This document shows, one piece after another, positions 1 through 7,939 of a stretch of DNA of 23,660 nucleotides; position 1 is the first letter of the stretch, and each line of letters opens with the position of its first letter. Below the pieces are notes generated by a model. The model was not told where the DNA came from. It was given only the letters and a program-made list of their open reading frames with translations, and made no database searches. The DNA lies in the NCBI GenBank assembly GCA_964420325.1, contig CAYQSU010000056.1:1-23660 (forward strand), read 5' to 3'. Source of the stretch: CAYQSU01 sp964420325. GTDB taxonomy: Bacteria > Pseudomonadota > Alphaproteobacteria > Rhodospirillales > Defluviicoccaceae. The position numbers and the translations under genes were made by a program.

Positions 1-375
1 AACGTGCAGGGCCGCGCCCGAGACGGCGAGGGACAGGAGAACGAACACGCAGGCGTCGGTGACGCGCTTGAGCCTTTCGACGGTCGCGGCATAGAGGCAG
101 AAGGCGGATCCGGCACGACAGGCGACGAGGACCATGAGGAGGGTGACGACGTACGGTGTGGCGTTGCCGAGCCTGGTGAGATACCGGAACGCCATCACGG
201 TTTCACGATCGGCGTCGTGCCGGTAGTACTCGGCCAGTGGCCGGTCGATCAGGGCGACCGACAGCGCGCACAACGCAAGCACGACGGCAAGGGACGTCAG
301 CAACGGGCGCGCCGTCCACGCCGCGGCGCAGAACCCCGCGGATCTTCCCAGAGCGGTTCGAACCTCGGCGATCAT
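1..375 (-). CDS. PAP2-family phosphatase, N-terminal part (runs off window)
   Basis: An open frame starts at ATG 375 and stays open to base 1, giving 125 residues without a stop, so the 3' part lies outside the window. The translation has a hydrophobic segment at about residues 26-43. This is followed by a stretch around residues 44-75 (DRPLAEYYRH, then FRYLTRLGNATPY) that resembles the N-terminal region of membrane PAP2/acid phosphatases of the lipid phosphatase group. The catalytic KxxxxxxRP and PSGH motifs would fall beyond the window, so activity cannot be checked. It begins 60 bp after the upstream glycosyltransferase on the same strand and is probably co-transcribed. Pairing of a GT39/ArnT-like transferase with PAP2 suggests lipid-linked sugar or lipid A/undecaprenyl phosphate chemistry, which is inference. 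Confidence 0.7.
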   Translation of the reverse strand, partial: MIAEVRTALGRSAGFCAAAWTARPLLTSLAVVLALCALSVALIDRPLAEYYRHDADRETVMAFRYLTRLGNATPYVVTLLMVLVACRAGSAFCLYAATVERLKRVTDACVFVLLSLAVSGAALHV

Positions 376-435
376 GGCGCGTTGCCGATAGCGGCAACGG
401 CTCGAAAGCGCAAGGCAAAGCGCCGGCTTCGGCGG

Positions 436-2082
436 TCACGAGCCGAGGCGGTAGAGATCCAGCACCAGCCTCTTGCCCTTGGAGTAGTTGATGCCGGAGA
501 CGGTCGCCAACGGCTCCGGCACGGCGCCTTGCCGACCGAGATGGCGAAGGAACGCGTCCCGTTCGCTGGCGGCGACGGCGGCAACGGCGCCGGGCCGGGC
601 GAGGAGATGGCGGGCGGCACCTTCGCCGTCGGTGAGCACGGTCGCCGTTCCCAGCAGGAAGACGATGCTGGGTTCACTGAAGCCGGAGACCGCCACCGGC
701 GCGTCGCGTTCGGGCGCGACGGCGGCCACGGTGGTCGCGAGTTCGCGGCTGAGCCACATGCCGTCGAGGCGAGGCAGTACCCCGGAGAGGGCGGTGGCGA
801 GCGCCACCGAACCCAGCATCAGGGCGGTGACGGCGGCCGGTCGGAAACGCTCCCGACGGGCGAGGCGGAAGCCGGCGAAGGCGGCGCCGGCCGCGGCCGC
901 CGCGGCGACCGGCGACCAGGCGACCAGGCCGTCGGCGAGGACGAACGGCGCGACCACGAAGGCCGCTGCCAGCACCAGGCCCGGCAGCGACGCGACGGCG
1001 TAGAGGATTGGTGCCCAGCGGGCCTTGAGCGCGGCCGCCGATCCCGACAGCGCGGCCGCCGTCAGCAGCGCCAGCGCCGGGTACAGCGGAAGGACGTAAT
1101 GGGGAAGCTTGGTCGGGACCAGCTCGAAGGCGACCCAGGCCGGAACCAGCCAGGCGAGGCAGAACCGCACCGCCGCCGCCGTGCGCTGCCGCCAGGCGGC
1201 GACGAGCGCGGGTCCGGCGAACAGCGATGCCGGCCAGAAAAAAACCGACATCAAGAGCGCGTAGTAGCCCGGAGGTGCGCCGTGGGACTCCTGGCCGCCG
1301 AGAAGCTTCGGCACGAGATCGGTGCCCACCGCTTCCGCGTAGAACGCGCCGCCCGTAGCACCCCACACCGCGAGGCCCCAGGGCGCCACGATGGCAAGCG
1401 CGAGCGGCATGCCGATGGCGGTTCGCAAGCCCTGGAGCCACCGCCAGTCGCGATCGGCGACGGCGAGCGTGAGGATGGTCAGCAGGGCGACGAACGGGGC
1501 GATCGGCCCCTTGACCAGGATGCCGAGGCCCTGGGCGGCCCAGAAACCGAGCGCGACCGCCAATCCAGGAGGCGCGGCGGAGATGTCGCGCTCGGCGGAC
1601 GGGCGAGCCAGGTAGAGGCGCGCGAGGCACGCCTGCGCGGCGACGATGCAGGCCAACAGCACGGCGTCGGTCTTGGCCTGATGCGCCTCGAGAACGAGCA
1701 TCAGGGATCCGGCGAGGAGGCCCGCGCCGAGCAGGGCCGTGCCGCGATCGAACAGGCGCGCGCCGAGGGCGAAGGTCATCAGCACCGCGAGCCACGCCGC
1801 CGCCGCCGACGGCACGCGGTAGGCCCAGATCTCCGCCTTCTCCGGGTGGCTCACCAAGGTCACCGACACGGCCTGCAGCCAATAGATGCCGGCCGGCTTC
1901 TTGTGCCGGGGCTGGTCCTGGAAGCGGATGTCGACGAAGTCGCCCGTCTCCAGCATCTGCTTGGTGGCCTGGGCGAAGCGGGCCTCGTCCCGGTCCAACG
2001 GCGGCAGCGCCGCGATCCCCGTCAGATAGAGGGCGAGGCAGAGCGCGGTGAGCGCAAGGTAGGGTCGGATGCCGCTCAGCAC
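436..2082 (-). CDS. GT39/ArnT-like membrane glycosyltransferase
   Basis: This 548-residue integral membrane protein belongs to the dolichyl-phosphate-mannose/ArnT-type glycosyltransferases (GT39, GT-C fold). Such enzymes move a sugar from a polyprenyl-phosphate donor to a lipid or protein on the periplasmic side. The first membrane helix (about residues 5-25) is followed by an acidic loop, PPLDRDEARFAQATKQM, with the Asp-Glu pair at residues 32-33 typical of the GT-C active site. Next comes the conserved RHKKPAGIYWLQ block at about 59-70, then many hydrophobic helices and a soluble C-terminal domain. The start is a GTG that overlaps the end of rlmN by 7 bases, which indicates translational coupling. 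A longer in-frame extension upstream only reads through rlmN in another frame. Acceptor and sugar cannot be told from sequence. Confidence 0.88.
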   Translation of the reverse strand: MLSGIRPYLALTALCLALYLTGIAALPPLDRDEARFAQATKQMLETGDFVDIRFQDQPRHKKPAGIYWLQAVSVTLVSHPEKAEIWAYRVPSAAAAWLAVLMTFALGARLFDRGTALLGAGLLAGSLMLVLEAHQAKTDAVLLACIVAAQACLARLYLARPSAERDISAAPPGLAVALGFWAAQGLGILVKGPIAPFVALLTILTLAVADRDWRWLQGLRTAIGMPLALAIVAPWGLAVWGATGGAFYAEAVGTDLVPKLLGGQESHGAPPGYYALLMSVFFWPASLFAGPALVAAWRQRTAAAVRFCLAWLVPAWVAFELVPTKLPHYVLPLYPALALLTAAALSGSAAALKARWAPILYAVASLPGLVLAAAFVVAPFVLADGLVAWSPVAAAAAAGAAFAGFRLARRERFRPAAVTALMLGSVALATALSGVLPRLDGMWLSRELATTVAAVAPERDAPVAVSGFSEPSIVFLLGTATVLTDGEGAARHLLARPGAVAAVAASERDAFLRHLGRQGAVPEPLATVSGINYSKGKRLVLDLYRLGS

Positions 2083-3245
2083 GCGTCGGTTTGGTCGGCG
2101 GCAATAGGGCGGTCGTCGGCGATGCCGGCGACCGTGCGTGCGCTCCGGCGCGACAGACGCTGGCGCTCGCTCGCCGAGCGCAGCTGGCCGCAGGCGGCGA
2201 GGATGTCGCGGCCGCGCGGCTCGCGGATCGGTGCCGAATAGCCGGCGTCGTTGAGGATCGCCGCGAACCGTCTGATCGTCTGCATCGGCGAGCCGTCGAA
2301 GGGGGCTCCGGGCCACGCGTTGAACGGGATCAGATTGAACTTGGCATGGACGCCCCGGACCAGGTCGACGAGCGCGCGAGCGTCGGCGGGGGCGTCGTTG
2401 ACGCCCTTCAGCATCACGTACTCGAAGGTGATGCGGCGGGCGTTGTCGGCCCCGGGATACTCGCGGCAGGCCTGGATGAGCTCGGCCAGGGGGTACTTGT
2501 TGTTGATCGGCATCAGGGCGCTTCGCAACCCGTCGTCGGCGGCATGCAGGCTCACCGCCAGTTTGACGCCGAGCTCGGCGCCGACCTGGCGGATCAAAGA
2601 CACCACGCCGGCCGTCGACAACGTGATCCGCCGCCGCGAGATGGCGATCCCCTCCGGGTCCATGACGATGCGGAGCGCGGCGGCGACGTTGTCGTAGTTG
2701 AACAGGGGCTCGCCCATGCCCATCAGAACGAGGTTGGTGAGCTTCCGCTCGCCCGGGTGGGCGGTCCATTCGCCGCAGGCGTCACGGGCGACCATGAGCT
2801 GGCCCACGATCTCGGCCGCCGTCAGGTTGCGCACCAGTCGCTGCGTCCCGGTGTGGCAGAAGCGGCAGCTGAGCGTGCAGCCGACCTGCGACGAGACGCA
2901 GAGCGCGCCGCGATCGTCCTCGGGAATGAACACGGTTTCCGCCTCGTTGCCGTCGGCAAAGCGAAGGAGCCACTTGCGGGTGCCATCGGCCGACCTCTGC
3001 TCCCGCGCCACTTCGGGGCGGGCGAGGCTGTAGCGTTCGGCGAGCCGCGCCCTGAGCGGCTTGGAGAGCGTTGTCATCGCCGCGCAATCGCTGGCGCCGC
3101 GGTAATAGATCCAGTGCCAGAGCTGCCGGACCCGGAACGGCTGCTCGCCGATGGCCGCCATCTCTCCCACCAGCTCCTCGCGGGAGAGCCCGATCAGGGC
3201 GGTCCTCTCCGTCGCCCGGCTTCCCTTCGCTAGCAGGTCCGGCAC
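2076..3245 (-). CDS. rlmN: RlmN: dual-specificity rRNA/tRNA adenine-C2 methyltransferase
   Basis: RlmN is a radical SAM enzyme that methylates C2 of A2503 in 23S rRNA and A37 of some tRNAs. The 389-residue product has the radical SAM cluster motif CTLSCRFC with cysteines at 123, 127 and 130. It also has the conserved Cys116 (in GALCVSSQVGC) and the C-terminal catalytic Cys352 (LAACGQL). The GMGEPLFNYDNV block near residue 176 is typical of the family. Length matches the family. The start is a GTG overlapping the 3' end of the rhodanese gene by 16 bases. The N-terminal homology (TALIGLSREEL) begins at residue 15, so internal ATGs would cut conserved sequence. The last ~30 residues after the conserved end are a basic, low-conservation tail. 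Confidence 0.96.
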   Translation of the reverse strand: MPDLLAKGSRATERTALIGLSREELVGEMAAIGEQPFRVRQLWHWIYYRGASDCAAMTTLSKPLRARLAERYSLARPEVAREQRSADGTRKWLLRFADGNEAETVFIPEDDRGALCVSSQVGCTLSCRFCHTGTQRLVRNLTAAEIVGQLMVARDACGEWTAHPGERKLTNLVLMGMGEPLFNYDNVAAALRIVMDPEGIAISRRRITLSTAGVVSLIRQVGAELGVKLAVSLHAADDGLRSALMPINNKYPLAELIQACREYPGADNARRITFEYVMLKGVNDAPADARALVDLVRGVHAKFNLIPFNAWPGAPFDGSPMQTIRRFAAILNDAGYSAPIREPRGRDILAACGQLRSASERQRLSRRSARTVAGIADDRPIAADQTDAC

Positions 3246-3661
3246 GGCTCGACCGGTCGACCCGCCGAGAGCCAGGCCTTCATGCCGCCGGTGGCGTCAT
3301 GGACCCGCGCGTAGCCTGTCCGCTCCGCCAGCACACGGGCGACCACCGCCGACCGGTTGCCCTGCCAGCAGATCACCACCAGGTCCTCGTCGCGTCGGAC
3401 GGCGGCCTCGAGCGCCTGCGGAAAGCCGGGATCGAAGCGACCAAATCGATCGAAGGCGGTGATCAGCGTTGCACCGACGATGACGCCTGTCTGGCGCCAC
3501 TCCTCGGGCGTGCGCACGTCGACGACCTTGGCACCGCGGTCGATGAGCGCGTGCAGGGCGGCGTCGTCGACCGGGCGGGGAGCCGGCGGCTCGGCTGCAG
3601 ACAATGCCGGCGCCGCAGCGATCAGCATCGCGCCGAGACACCGGCGCAGGACACGCAGCAT
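3230..3661 (-). CDS. Exported rhodanese-domain protein
   Basis: This is a single rhodanese-like domain protein, about 143 residues from the chosen ATG. Residues 1-22 look like a Sec signal peptide (two to three Arg, then AMLIAAAPALSAAE with an AxA-type cleavage site), so it should act in the periplasm. The active loop CWQGNRS places the catalytic cysteine at residue 98, and the DVRTPEEW motif at 48-55 is standard for rhodaneses. A 13-residue longer version from 3700 is possible, but the internal ATG gives the better signal peptide and has GGAAG upstream. Role unknown: sulfur transfer or periplasmic thiol chemistry is possible. It overlaps rlmN by 16 bases and likely heads the rlmN-GT39-PAP2 transcript. 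The 220 bp upstream (3662-3881) shows no further supportable gene. Confidence 0.9.
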   Translation of the reverse strand: MLRVLRRCLGAMLIAAAPALSAAEPPAPRPVDDAALHALIDRGAKVVDVRTPEEWRQTGVIVGATLITAFDRFGRFDPGFPQALEAAVRRDEDLVVICWQGNRSAVVARVLAERTGYARVHDATGGMKAWLSAGRPVEPCRTC

Positions 3662-3881
3662 ACCCGGGCTTCCGTCTCCGTTGAGCACGCCGCTCCGCAT
3701 GCGGCAGGCACGACAACCCTACCCTGCACGTGGCCCCGACGTCCATGCCGGGCAAGATGCGCCTTGCGCCGGCGCAGCAGATCCACCCAAGTCGTGACGC
3801 CGCGATCGGCAGGCACGCCGGGAGAACAGGAAGTGCTTTGCAACGGTGCGGTGGGTCTCCGATGCCCCGTGGCGGCGGCGC

Positions 3882-4088
3882 CTAGTCGGCCGGGCTCAGA
3901 TCGACGGCCTTCAGGCCTTTCGGTTCCTTGCGCAGGTTGAAGTTGACCCGCTGACCTTCGGTGAGCTGTCCCATGCCGGAGCGCTGAACCTCGGAAATGT
4001 GCACGAACGCATCCTTGCCGCCGTCGTCAGGCGTAATGAAGCCGAAGCCTTTCGTGGCATTGAACCACTTGACCGTACCAGTTGCCAT
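3882..4088 (-). CDS. CspA-family cold-shock protein
   Basis: This 68-residue single cold-shock domain protein binds single-stranded RNA/DNA and acts as an RNA chaperone in the cytoplasm. RNP1 (KGFGFI, residues 13-18) and RNP2 (DAFVHIS, 26-32) are intact, and the protein opens with the family's MATGTVKWFN. The start at 4088 has a strong Shine-Dalgarno (GAGGAGAG) just upstream. The same frame is open further upstream to 4250, but that part has no homology and would bypass this good ribosome site. The frame upstream probably belongs to a long untranslated leader, which is common for cold-shock genes. Which csp paralogue it is cannot be told. Confidence 0.96.
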   Translation of the reverse strand: MATGTVKWFNATKGFGFITPDDGGKDAFVHISEVQRSGMGQLTEGQRVNFNLRKEPKGLKAVDLSPAD

Positions 4089-4234
4089 TACTCTCCTCAC
4101 GTGTCTTTCGCCGCGCCCCCGAACAGGATCGGCGTGGCGCCCTGTCGCAACGGTCGCATCCCGTCTGGAAAACGCACACCTCCGCCCCCGAGGAACCGGA
4201 TGTCGTGTGCCCATCCAGATGAAACCGCCGCACC

Positions 4235-4263
4235 ATGAGCGGGTCTTCAACGGCCGGTGTCAA
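4235..4263 (-). promoter_or_regulatory. Candidate promoter for csp with long leader
   Basis: A perfect -35 TTGACA (4258-4263) is followed after 17 bp by GCTCAT (4235-4240), which is a poor -10. If used, it would give a leader of roughly 140 nt before the csp ATG at 4088, in keeping with thermosensing leaders of cold-shock genes. The weak -10 keeps confidence low. Confidence 0.35.
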
Positions 4264-4281
4264 GCGAAAACTGGATCGCGT

Positions 4282-5508
4282 TCAGATGACAGCGAGGCTC
4301 CGCAAGCGCTCCCGTTCCTCTGCGCCGAGACCGAGAATCTCCTCCAGCACTTCGTCGGTGTGCTGGCCAAGGAGCGGTGGCGGAAGGCGATAACTGACGG
4401 CTGTCGCCGACAATCGGATGGGGTCGGCAATGAGGTGGAGCGCGTCCTTCGCGGCGAGCGGGTGCGGCATCACCAGCTCCATCTCACGATGCCTCACCTG
4501 CGGATCCGCGAACACCTGCTCGAGTGTGTTGACCGGTCCCGAGGGAACGTTCACCGCGTCGAGGGCTTGAAGCCAGTGGCCGGCCGTCCGACCCCTCATG
4601 CGGTCGGCGATCAGCGAGACGAGTGCATCCCGGTTGCGAACGCGCTCGGCATTGGTCGCGAAACGTGGATCGTCGGCCCAGGCGGGGTTTCCGAGGACGC
4701 TGCACAGCCGGCGGAACTGTCCGTCGTTGCCGACGGCAACGATCACGTAGCCGTCGCTCGCCTCGAAAACCTGGTAGGGAACGATGTTGGGATGCGCGTT
4801 GCCGAGCCGACCGGGCGCTCGCCCCGACGTCAGATAGTTCAGCCCCTGATTGGCGAGCCAGGCGATCTGGGTGTCGAGCAGCGAGAGGTCGATCCACTGG
4901 CCCTCGCCGGACCGGTCGCGGTGGCGAAGCGCGGCGAGGATCGCCGTGGCCGCATAGAGGCCGCAGACGACATCGGCGACGGCGACGCCGACCTTCATCG
5001 GCTGGCCGTCGGGCTCGCCGGTGATGCTCATGATGCCGCCCATGCCCTGGATGAGGAAATCGTAGCCGGGGCGTCGGGCATAGGGACCGGTCTGGCCGAA
5101 GCCGCTGATCGAGCAGTAGACGAGCCCGGGAAGCTCGCCCCTGAGGTCGTCGAAGGCGAGTCCGAAGCGGGCCATGTCTCCGACCTTGAAGTTCTCGACG
5201 AGGACGTCGCAGTGCCCGGCCAGGTGCCGCACCAGCTCGCGTCCCGCCGGCTTCGCGAGGTCGATGGTCACCGATCGCTTGTTGCGGTTGACCGAAAGGT
5301 AGTAGGCGCTTTCGGAGGTGTCGGCGCCGTCGTCGCCTTTGAGATAGGGCGGCCCCCAGGCGCGCGTGTCGTCGCCCGCTCCCGGGCGTTCGATCTTGAT
5401 GACGTCGGCGCCGAGATCGCCCAGGAGCTGGGTCGCCGTCGGCCCCGCGAGCACGCGGGTGAGGTCGAGAACGCGAATGCCCCTGAGCGGGCCGTCCCCT
5501 TCGTTCAT
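4282..5508 (-). CDS. CaiB/BaiF family (class III) CoA-transferase
   Basis: This 408-residue class III CoA-transferase moves CoA between carboxylic acids through enzyme-bound mixed anhydrides. The opening LRGIRVLDLTRVLAGP, the NRNKRSVTIDL block (75-85) and FGQTGPYARRPGYD (137-150) are family hallmarks. Asp179 in VAVADVVCGLY is the expected catalytic aspartate. The start at 5508 is set by AAGGAGG six bases upstream. The open frame extends 54 codons further but has no homology there. It is less like the two transferases at 13812-16402 than those are like each other, and its overall look fits the SUGCT/formyl-CoA-transferase-like branch. The substrate is unknown. It is divergent from the decarboxylase operon, sharing a 421-bp control region, which suggests a linked pathway. 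Confidence 0.93.
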   Translation of the reverse strand: MNEGDGPLRGIRVLDLTRVLAGPTATQLLGDLGADVIKIERPGAGDDTRAWGPPYLKGDDGADTSESAYYLSVNRNKRSVTIDLAKPAGRELVRHLAGHCDVLVENFKVGDMARFGLAFDDLRGELPGLVYCSISGFGQTGPYARRPGYDFLIQGMGGIMSITGEPDGQPMKVGVAVADVVCGLYAATAILAALRHRDRSGEGQWIDLSLLDTQIAWLANQGLNYLTSGRAPGRLGNAHPNIVPYQVFEASDGYVIVAVGNDGQFRRLCSVLGNPAWADDPRFATNAERVRNRDALVSLIADRMRGRTAGHWLQALDAVNVPSGPVNTLEQVFADPQVRHREMELVMPHPLAAKDALHLIADPIRLSATAVSYRLPPPLLGQHTDEVLEEILGLGAEERERLRSLAVI

Positions 5509-5536
5509 GTCTGCCTCCTTGATCGTGGCCGGACGG

Positions 5537-5542
5537 ATTGTA
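5537..5542 (-). promoter_or_regulatory. Candidate -10 box for the CoA-transferase
   Basis: TACAAT on the minus strand lies 29 bp upstream of the start codon at 5508, so the transcript leader would be about 20 nt and carry the AAGGAGG ribosome site. No good -35 is seen at 16-18 bp, only TTCTCC, so an activator may be needed. Confidence 0.4.
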
Positions 5543-5639
5543 TCGGCGGGGCGGGCGGAGGAGAACAGAAGGCATCGCCCGCGCGGCGCCTGGGCCGAGG
5601 CCGCTTGGCCCGGGAGGCGGCGCTGCCTCGCCGTTCGCA

Positions 5640-5649
5640 TTTGCACAAA
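5640..5649. promoter_or_regulatory. TTTG-CA-CAAA inverted repeat, possible operator
   Basis: This is a perfect 4-bp inverted repeat with a 2-bp centre, 50 bp upstream of the -35 of the decarboxylase promoter. It stands out in GC-rich surroundings. It resembles the TTTGCAAA-type sites reported for short-chain acyl-CoA regulators (ScfR/PccR type) of alphaproteobacteria, but is 2 bp longer, so the link is only a suggestion. Confidence 0.25.
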
Positions 5650-5699
5650 GGATGACCCGGGCCGGTCCACGATTCGCGTCGGGCCCTCACTTGTTTGGT

Positions 5700-5728
5700 T
5701 TGACAGGTTCGCGGATTGACCCTATTTT
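5700..5728 (+). promoter_or_regulatory. Sigma-70 promoter of the decarboxylase operon
   Basis: Consensus -35 TTGACA (5700-5705), a 17-bp spacer and -10 TATTTT (5723-5728) form a near-ideal housekeeping promoter reading toward mmdA. Transcription should start near 5735, leaving a leader of about 195 nt. Confidence 0.75.
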
Positions 5729-5929
5729 CCGTGGTTCTGCGGGGGGAACTTTCCCGCGAAGGCGACAGGACGGCTCGGCGGGAAGCACCGGCGCGCAATT
5801 GTGCGCTGCGTCACGGGCGCCGGATCGGGCCGGTGATCGGTTCCGGCGGCGGAGCGCTTCGCCGGGTGGGTAGGGAACGCGGGGCGAGGCGCACGGCTTC
5901 GCCTCCACCATGGAGGATCGTGAAGAACC

Positions 5930-7483
5930 ATGCCTCTCGACGCGAAAATCCTTGATACCTATAAGGAACGCCGCAAGAAGGTCCTGGCCGCCGGCGGAAA
6001 GGACAAGATCGAAAAGCGCCATGAGAAGGGCCTCATGGCGGCGCGCGAGCGCCTCATCTACCTGTTCCAGCCGGACACCTTCCAGGAGATCGGCGCCTTC
6101 ATCAAGCACCAGTGCACGTCGTTCGGCATGGAGAAGGAGGACTTCCCCGGCGACGGTATCGTCGCCGGAACCGGGTACGTGGACGGCCGGCAGGTGACCG
6201 CGTTCAGCCAGGACTTCACCGTCCTCGGCGGTTCCCTCGGCAAGATGCATGCGAAGCGCATGGTTCAGGGCATGGACTATGCCTTGAGGAACGGCACGCC
6301 CCTGGTCGGCATCGCCGATTCCGGCGGCGCCCGCATCCAGGAAGGGGTGGATGCGCTGTCGGGCTACGGCGAGGTGTTCTACCGCAACGTCGTGCTCTCG
6401 GGCGTGGTGCCGCAGATCGCCATCATTGCCGGCCCGTGTGCCGGCGGCGCGTCGTACTCGCCGGCGCTGATGGATTTCATCATCATGACCAAGGACAACG
6501 CCCAGCTGTTCATCACCGGTCCGCAGGTGCTGAAGGCGGTGAGCGGCAAGGAGGTCACGATGGAGGAGATCGGAGGCGCGATCATGCACGCCACGGTCTC
6601 CGGCAACGTCCATTTCGTCGCCGAGAACGACCAGCACGCGCTCGACATCACCAAGCAGCTTCTGAGCTACTTGCCATCCAACAACTCCGAGGACCCGCCG
6701 CACCGGCCGACGCCCGCCGTCAAGGTCGGCGAGGACGCCGGCATGGACAAGCTGGTTCAGTCGGATCCGTCGGTGCCGATGGACATGAAGGCGATCATCT
6801 GTCGCCTGGTCGACGATGGTCAGTTCCTCGAGGTTCACGCCGGCTTCGCCAAGAACATGATCGTCGGCTTCGGCCGGGTCGAGGGCGTCGTCGTCGGGTT
6901 TCTCGCCAACAACTCCATGGAGAAGGCCGGCTGCCTCGACATCGACTCCTCGGACAAGGGGGCGCGGTTCATCCGCTTCTGCAACGCCTTCAACATCCCC
7001 ATCACCACGCTCGTCGACGTGCCGGGGTTCCTTCCCGGGATCGAGCAGGAGCGCGGCGGCATCATCCGCCACGGCGCAAAGATGCTGTTCGCCTATTCCG
7101 GTTCGACGGTGCCGAAGATCACCATGCTCCTTCGCAAGTCCTACGGCGGCGCCTACCTCGCCATGTGCAGCCAGGACCTCGGCGCCGATGTCGTCTACGC
7201 GTGGCCGACGGCAGAGGTGGCGGTGATGGGCGCCGAGGGCGCGGTCAACATCCTCTATCGCAAGGAGCTGAAGGAGGCAGAGGATCCCAAGGCCGTTCGC
7301 GCAAAGCTTATTGCCGACTACCGGGCGGAGTTCGCGTCGCCCTATCTGGCGGCGGCCCGCGGCTACGTCACCGACATCATCGAGCCGTCGCGGACCCGTT
7401 CGGTGCTGTCGATGACCTTGCGCAAGCTGATGAACAAGCGCGAGTTGCGCCCGCCGAAGAAGCACGGGAACATCCCGCTTTAG
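5930..7483 (+). CDS. mmdA: Decarboxylase alpha subunit (carboxyltransferase), MmdA-like
   Basis: This 517-residue biotin-dependent carboxyltransferase of the PccB/MmdA family takes the carboxyl group from an acyl-CoA, probably methylmalonyl-CoA, onto the biotin carrier. Two crotonase-like halves are visible. The N-half has SGGARIQEG (131-139) and AGGASYSPA (171-179), which form the first oxyanion region. The C-half has GFLPGIEQERGGIIRHGAKM and LRKSYGGAYLAM, typical of the second. Length fits MmdA/PccB (about 510-520) rather than the longer GcdA. The operon context decides between decarboxylase and carboxylase: no biotin carboxylase is present, while an OadG-like anchor, a biotin carrier and an OadB/GcdB-like Na+ pump follow directly. 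GGAGG lies 13 bases before the ATG. Glutaconyl-CoA or another dicarboxylyl-CoA remains possible as substrate. Confidence 0.9.
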   Translation: MPLDAKILDTYKERRKKVLAAGGKDKIEKRHEKGLMAARERLIYLFQPDTFQEIGAFIKHQCTSFGMEKEDFPGDGIVAGTGYVDGRQVTAFSQDFTVLGGSLGKMHAKRMVQGMDYALRNGTPLVGIADSGGARIQEGVDALSGYGEVFYRNVVLSGVVPQIAIIAGPCAGGASYSPALMDFIIMTKDNAQLFITGPQVLKAVSGKEVTMEEIGGAIMHATVSGNVHFVAENDQHALDITKQLLSYLPSNNSEDPPHRPTPAVKVGEDAGMDKLVQSDPSVPMDMKAIICRLVDDGQFLEVHAGFAKNMIVGFGRVEGVVVGFLANNSMEKAGCLDIDSSDKGARFIRFCNAFNIPITTLVDVPGFLPGIEQERGGIIRHGAKMLFAYSGSTVPKITMLLRKSYGGAYLAMCSQDLGADVVYAWPTAEVAVMGAEGAVNILYRKELKEAEDPKAVRAKLIADYRAEFASPYLAAARGYVTDIIEPSRTRSVLSMTLRKLMNKRELRPPKKHGNIPL

Positions 7484-7548
7484 CGACCGAGCTGGAACGT
7501 GGTACCAGCATCGTTGAGGATGGCGCTGGCAGGCGTGGAGAGAGGAAG

Positions 7549-7911
7549 ATGGACGTCACCGTAGGCGAATCGGTCTGGCAAGCGCTGTTCGGCTACGGCC
7601 TGACCCTCGTCGTCGCGGCGCTCGCCGCCGGCATGATCTGGGCGGTCGTCTACGTCCTGGAGCATCTGCATCATCGGCGGGAGGCGGCGTTGAAGGCGGC
7701 GACTCCCGTGCAGATCAGCGTGGCGCCGGAACCGCCGCCCGTGGACGAGACCGCCCATCACGTTGCCGCGGTGGCGGCGGCGGTCTACGCGGTGCTTGGC
7801 GCCTCGCGGCTGATCTATATCGGCGAGACGGCGCGGGGGTCGGCGTGGACGACCACCGGCCGGGTCGTGCAACAGACATCGCACATGCCCAAACGGGCGC
7901 CCAAGGAGTAA
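7549..7911 (+). CDS. mmdD: Decarboxylase delta/gamma-type membrane anchor (OadG/MmdD-like)
   Basis: This 120-residue protein has one N-terminal membrane helix (about residues 13-38). It also has a short charged cytoplasmic stretch, a Pro-rich spacer and a C-terminal segment with HVAAVAAAVYAVLG and AWTTTGR. That layout is characteristic of the small OadG/MmdD subunit that ties the carboxyltransferase and biotin carrier to the membrane beta subunit. The start at 7549 has GAGAGGAAG immediately upstream. It lies 65 bp after mmdA and 28 bp before the biotin carrier, so it is part of the same operon. Such proteins are poorly conserved, so the call rests on layout plus position. Confidence 0.82.
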   Translation: MDVTVGESVWQALFGYGLTLVVAALAAGMIWAVVYVLEHLHHRREAALKAATPVQISVAPEPPPVDETAHHVAAVAAAVYAVLGASRLIYIGETARGSAWTTTGRVVQQTSHMPKRAPKE

Positions 7912-7939
7912 AGGCGGGCTGATTCAAGGGGACGACACC

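Larger units (their letters stand above)
5509..5929. promoter_or_regulatory. Divergent control region between CoA-transferase and decarboxylase operon
   Basis: This is a 421-bp stretch without a supportable gene. It holds a near-consensus promoter toward the decarboxylase operon (5700-5728) and a candidate -10 TACAAT toward the CoA-transferase (5537-5542, minus). It also holds a TTTG-CA-CAAA inverted repeat at 5640-5649. The ~195-nt plus-strand leader contains a GGGAA-CT-TTCCC repeat just after the expected start point (5744-5755) and an almost perfect GCGC-rich palindrome centred on CAATTG (5791-5806). A GAGGCG/CGCCTC stem lies at 5886-5905, just ahead of the ribosome site GGAGG at 5912-5916. 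Which of these are real operators is not known. Confidence 0.6.

Noticed and set aside
4..2241. Long plus-strand frame over PAP2 and GT39
   Set aside because: Arg/Gly-rich translation without domains; the minus strand carries clear membrane-protein genes.
3622..3843. Small minus-strand frame of about 73 codons between csp and the rhodanese gene
   Set aside because: Cys/Arg-rich translation without pattern, overlapping the rhodanese signal peptide region in another frame, and no ribosome site.
3997..5655. Long plus-strand frame antisense to csp and the CoA-transferase
   Set aside because: The opposite strand encodes recognisable CspA and CaiB proteins with good ribosome sites; this frame shows no domain.
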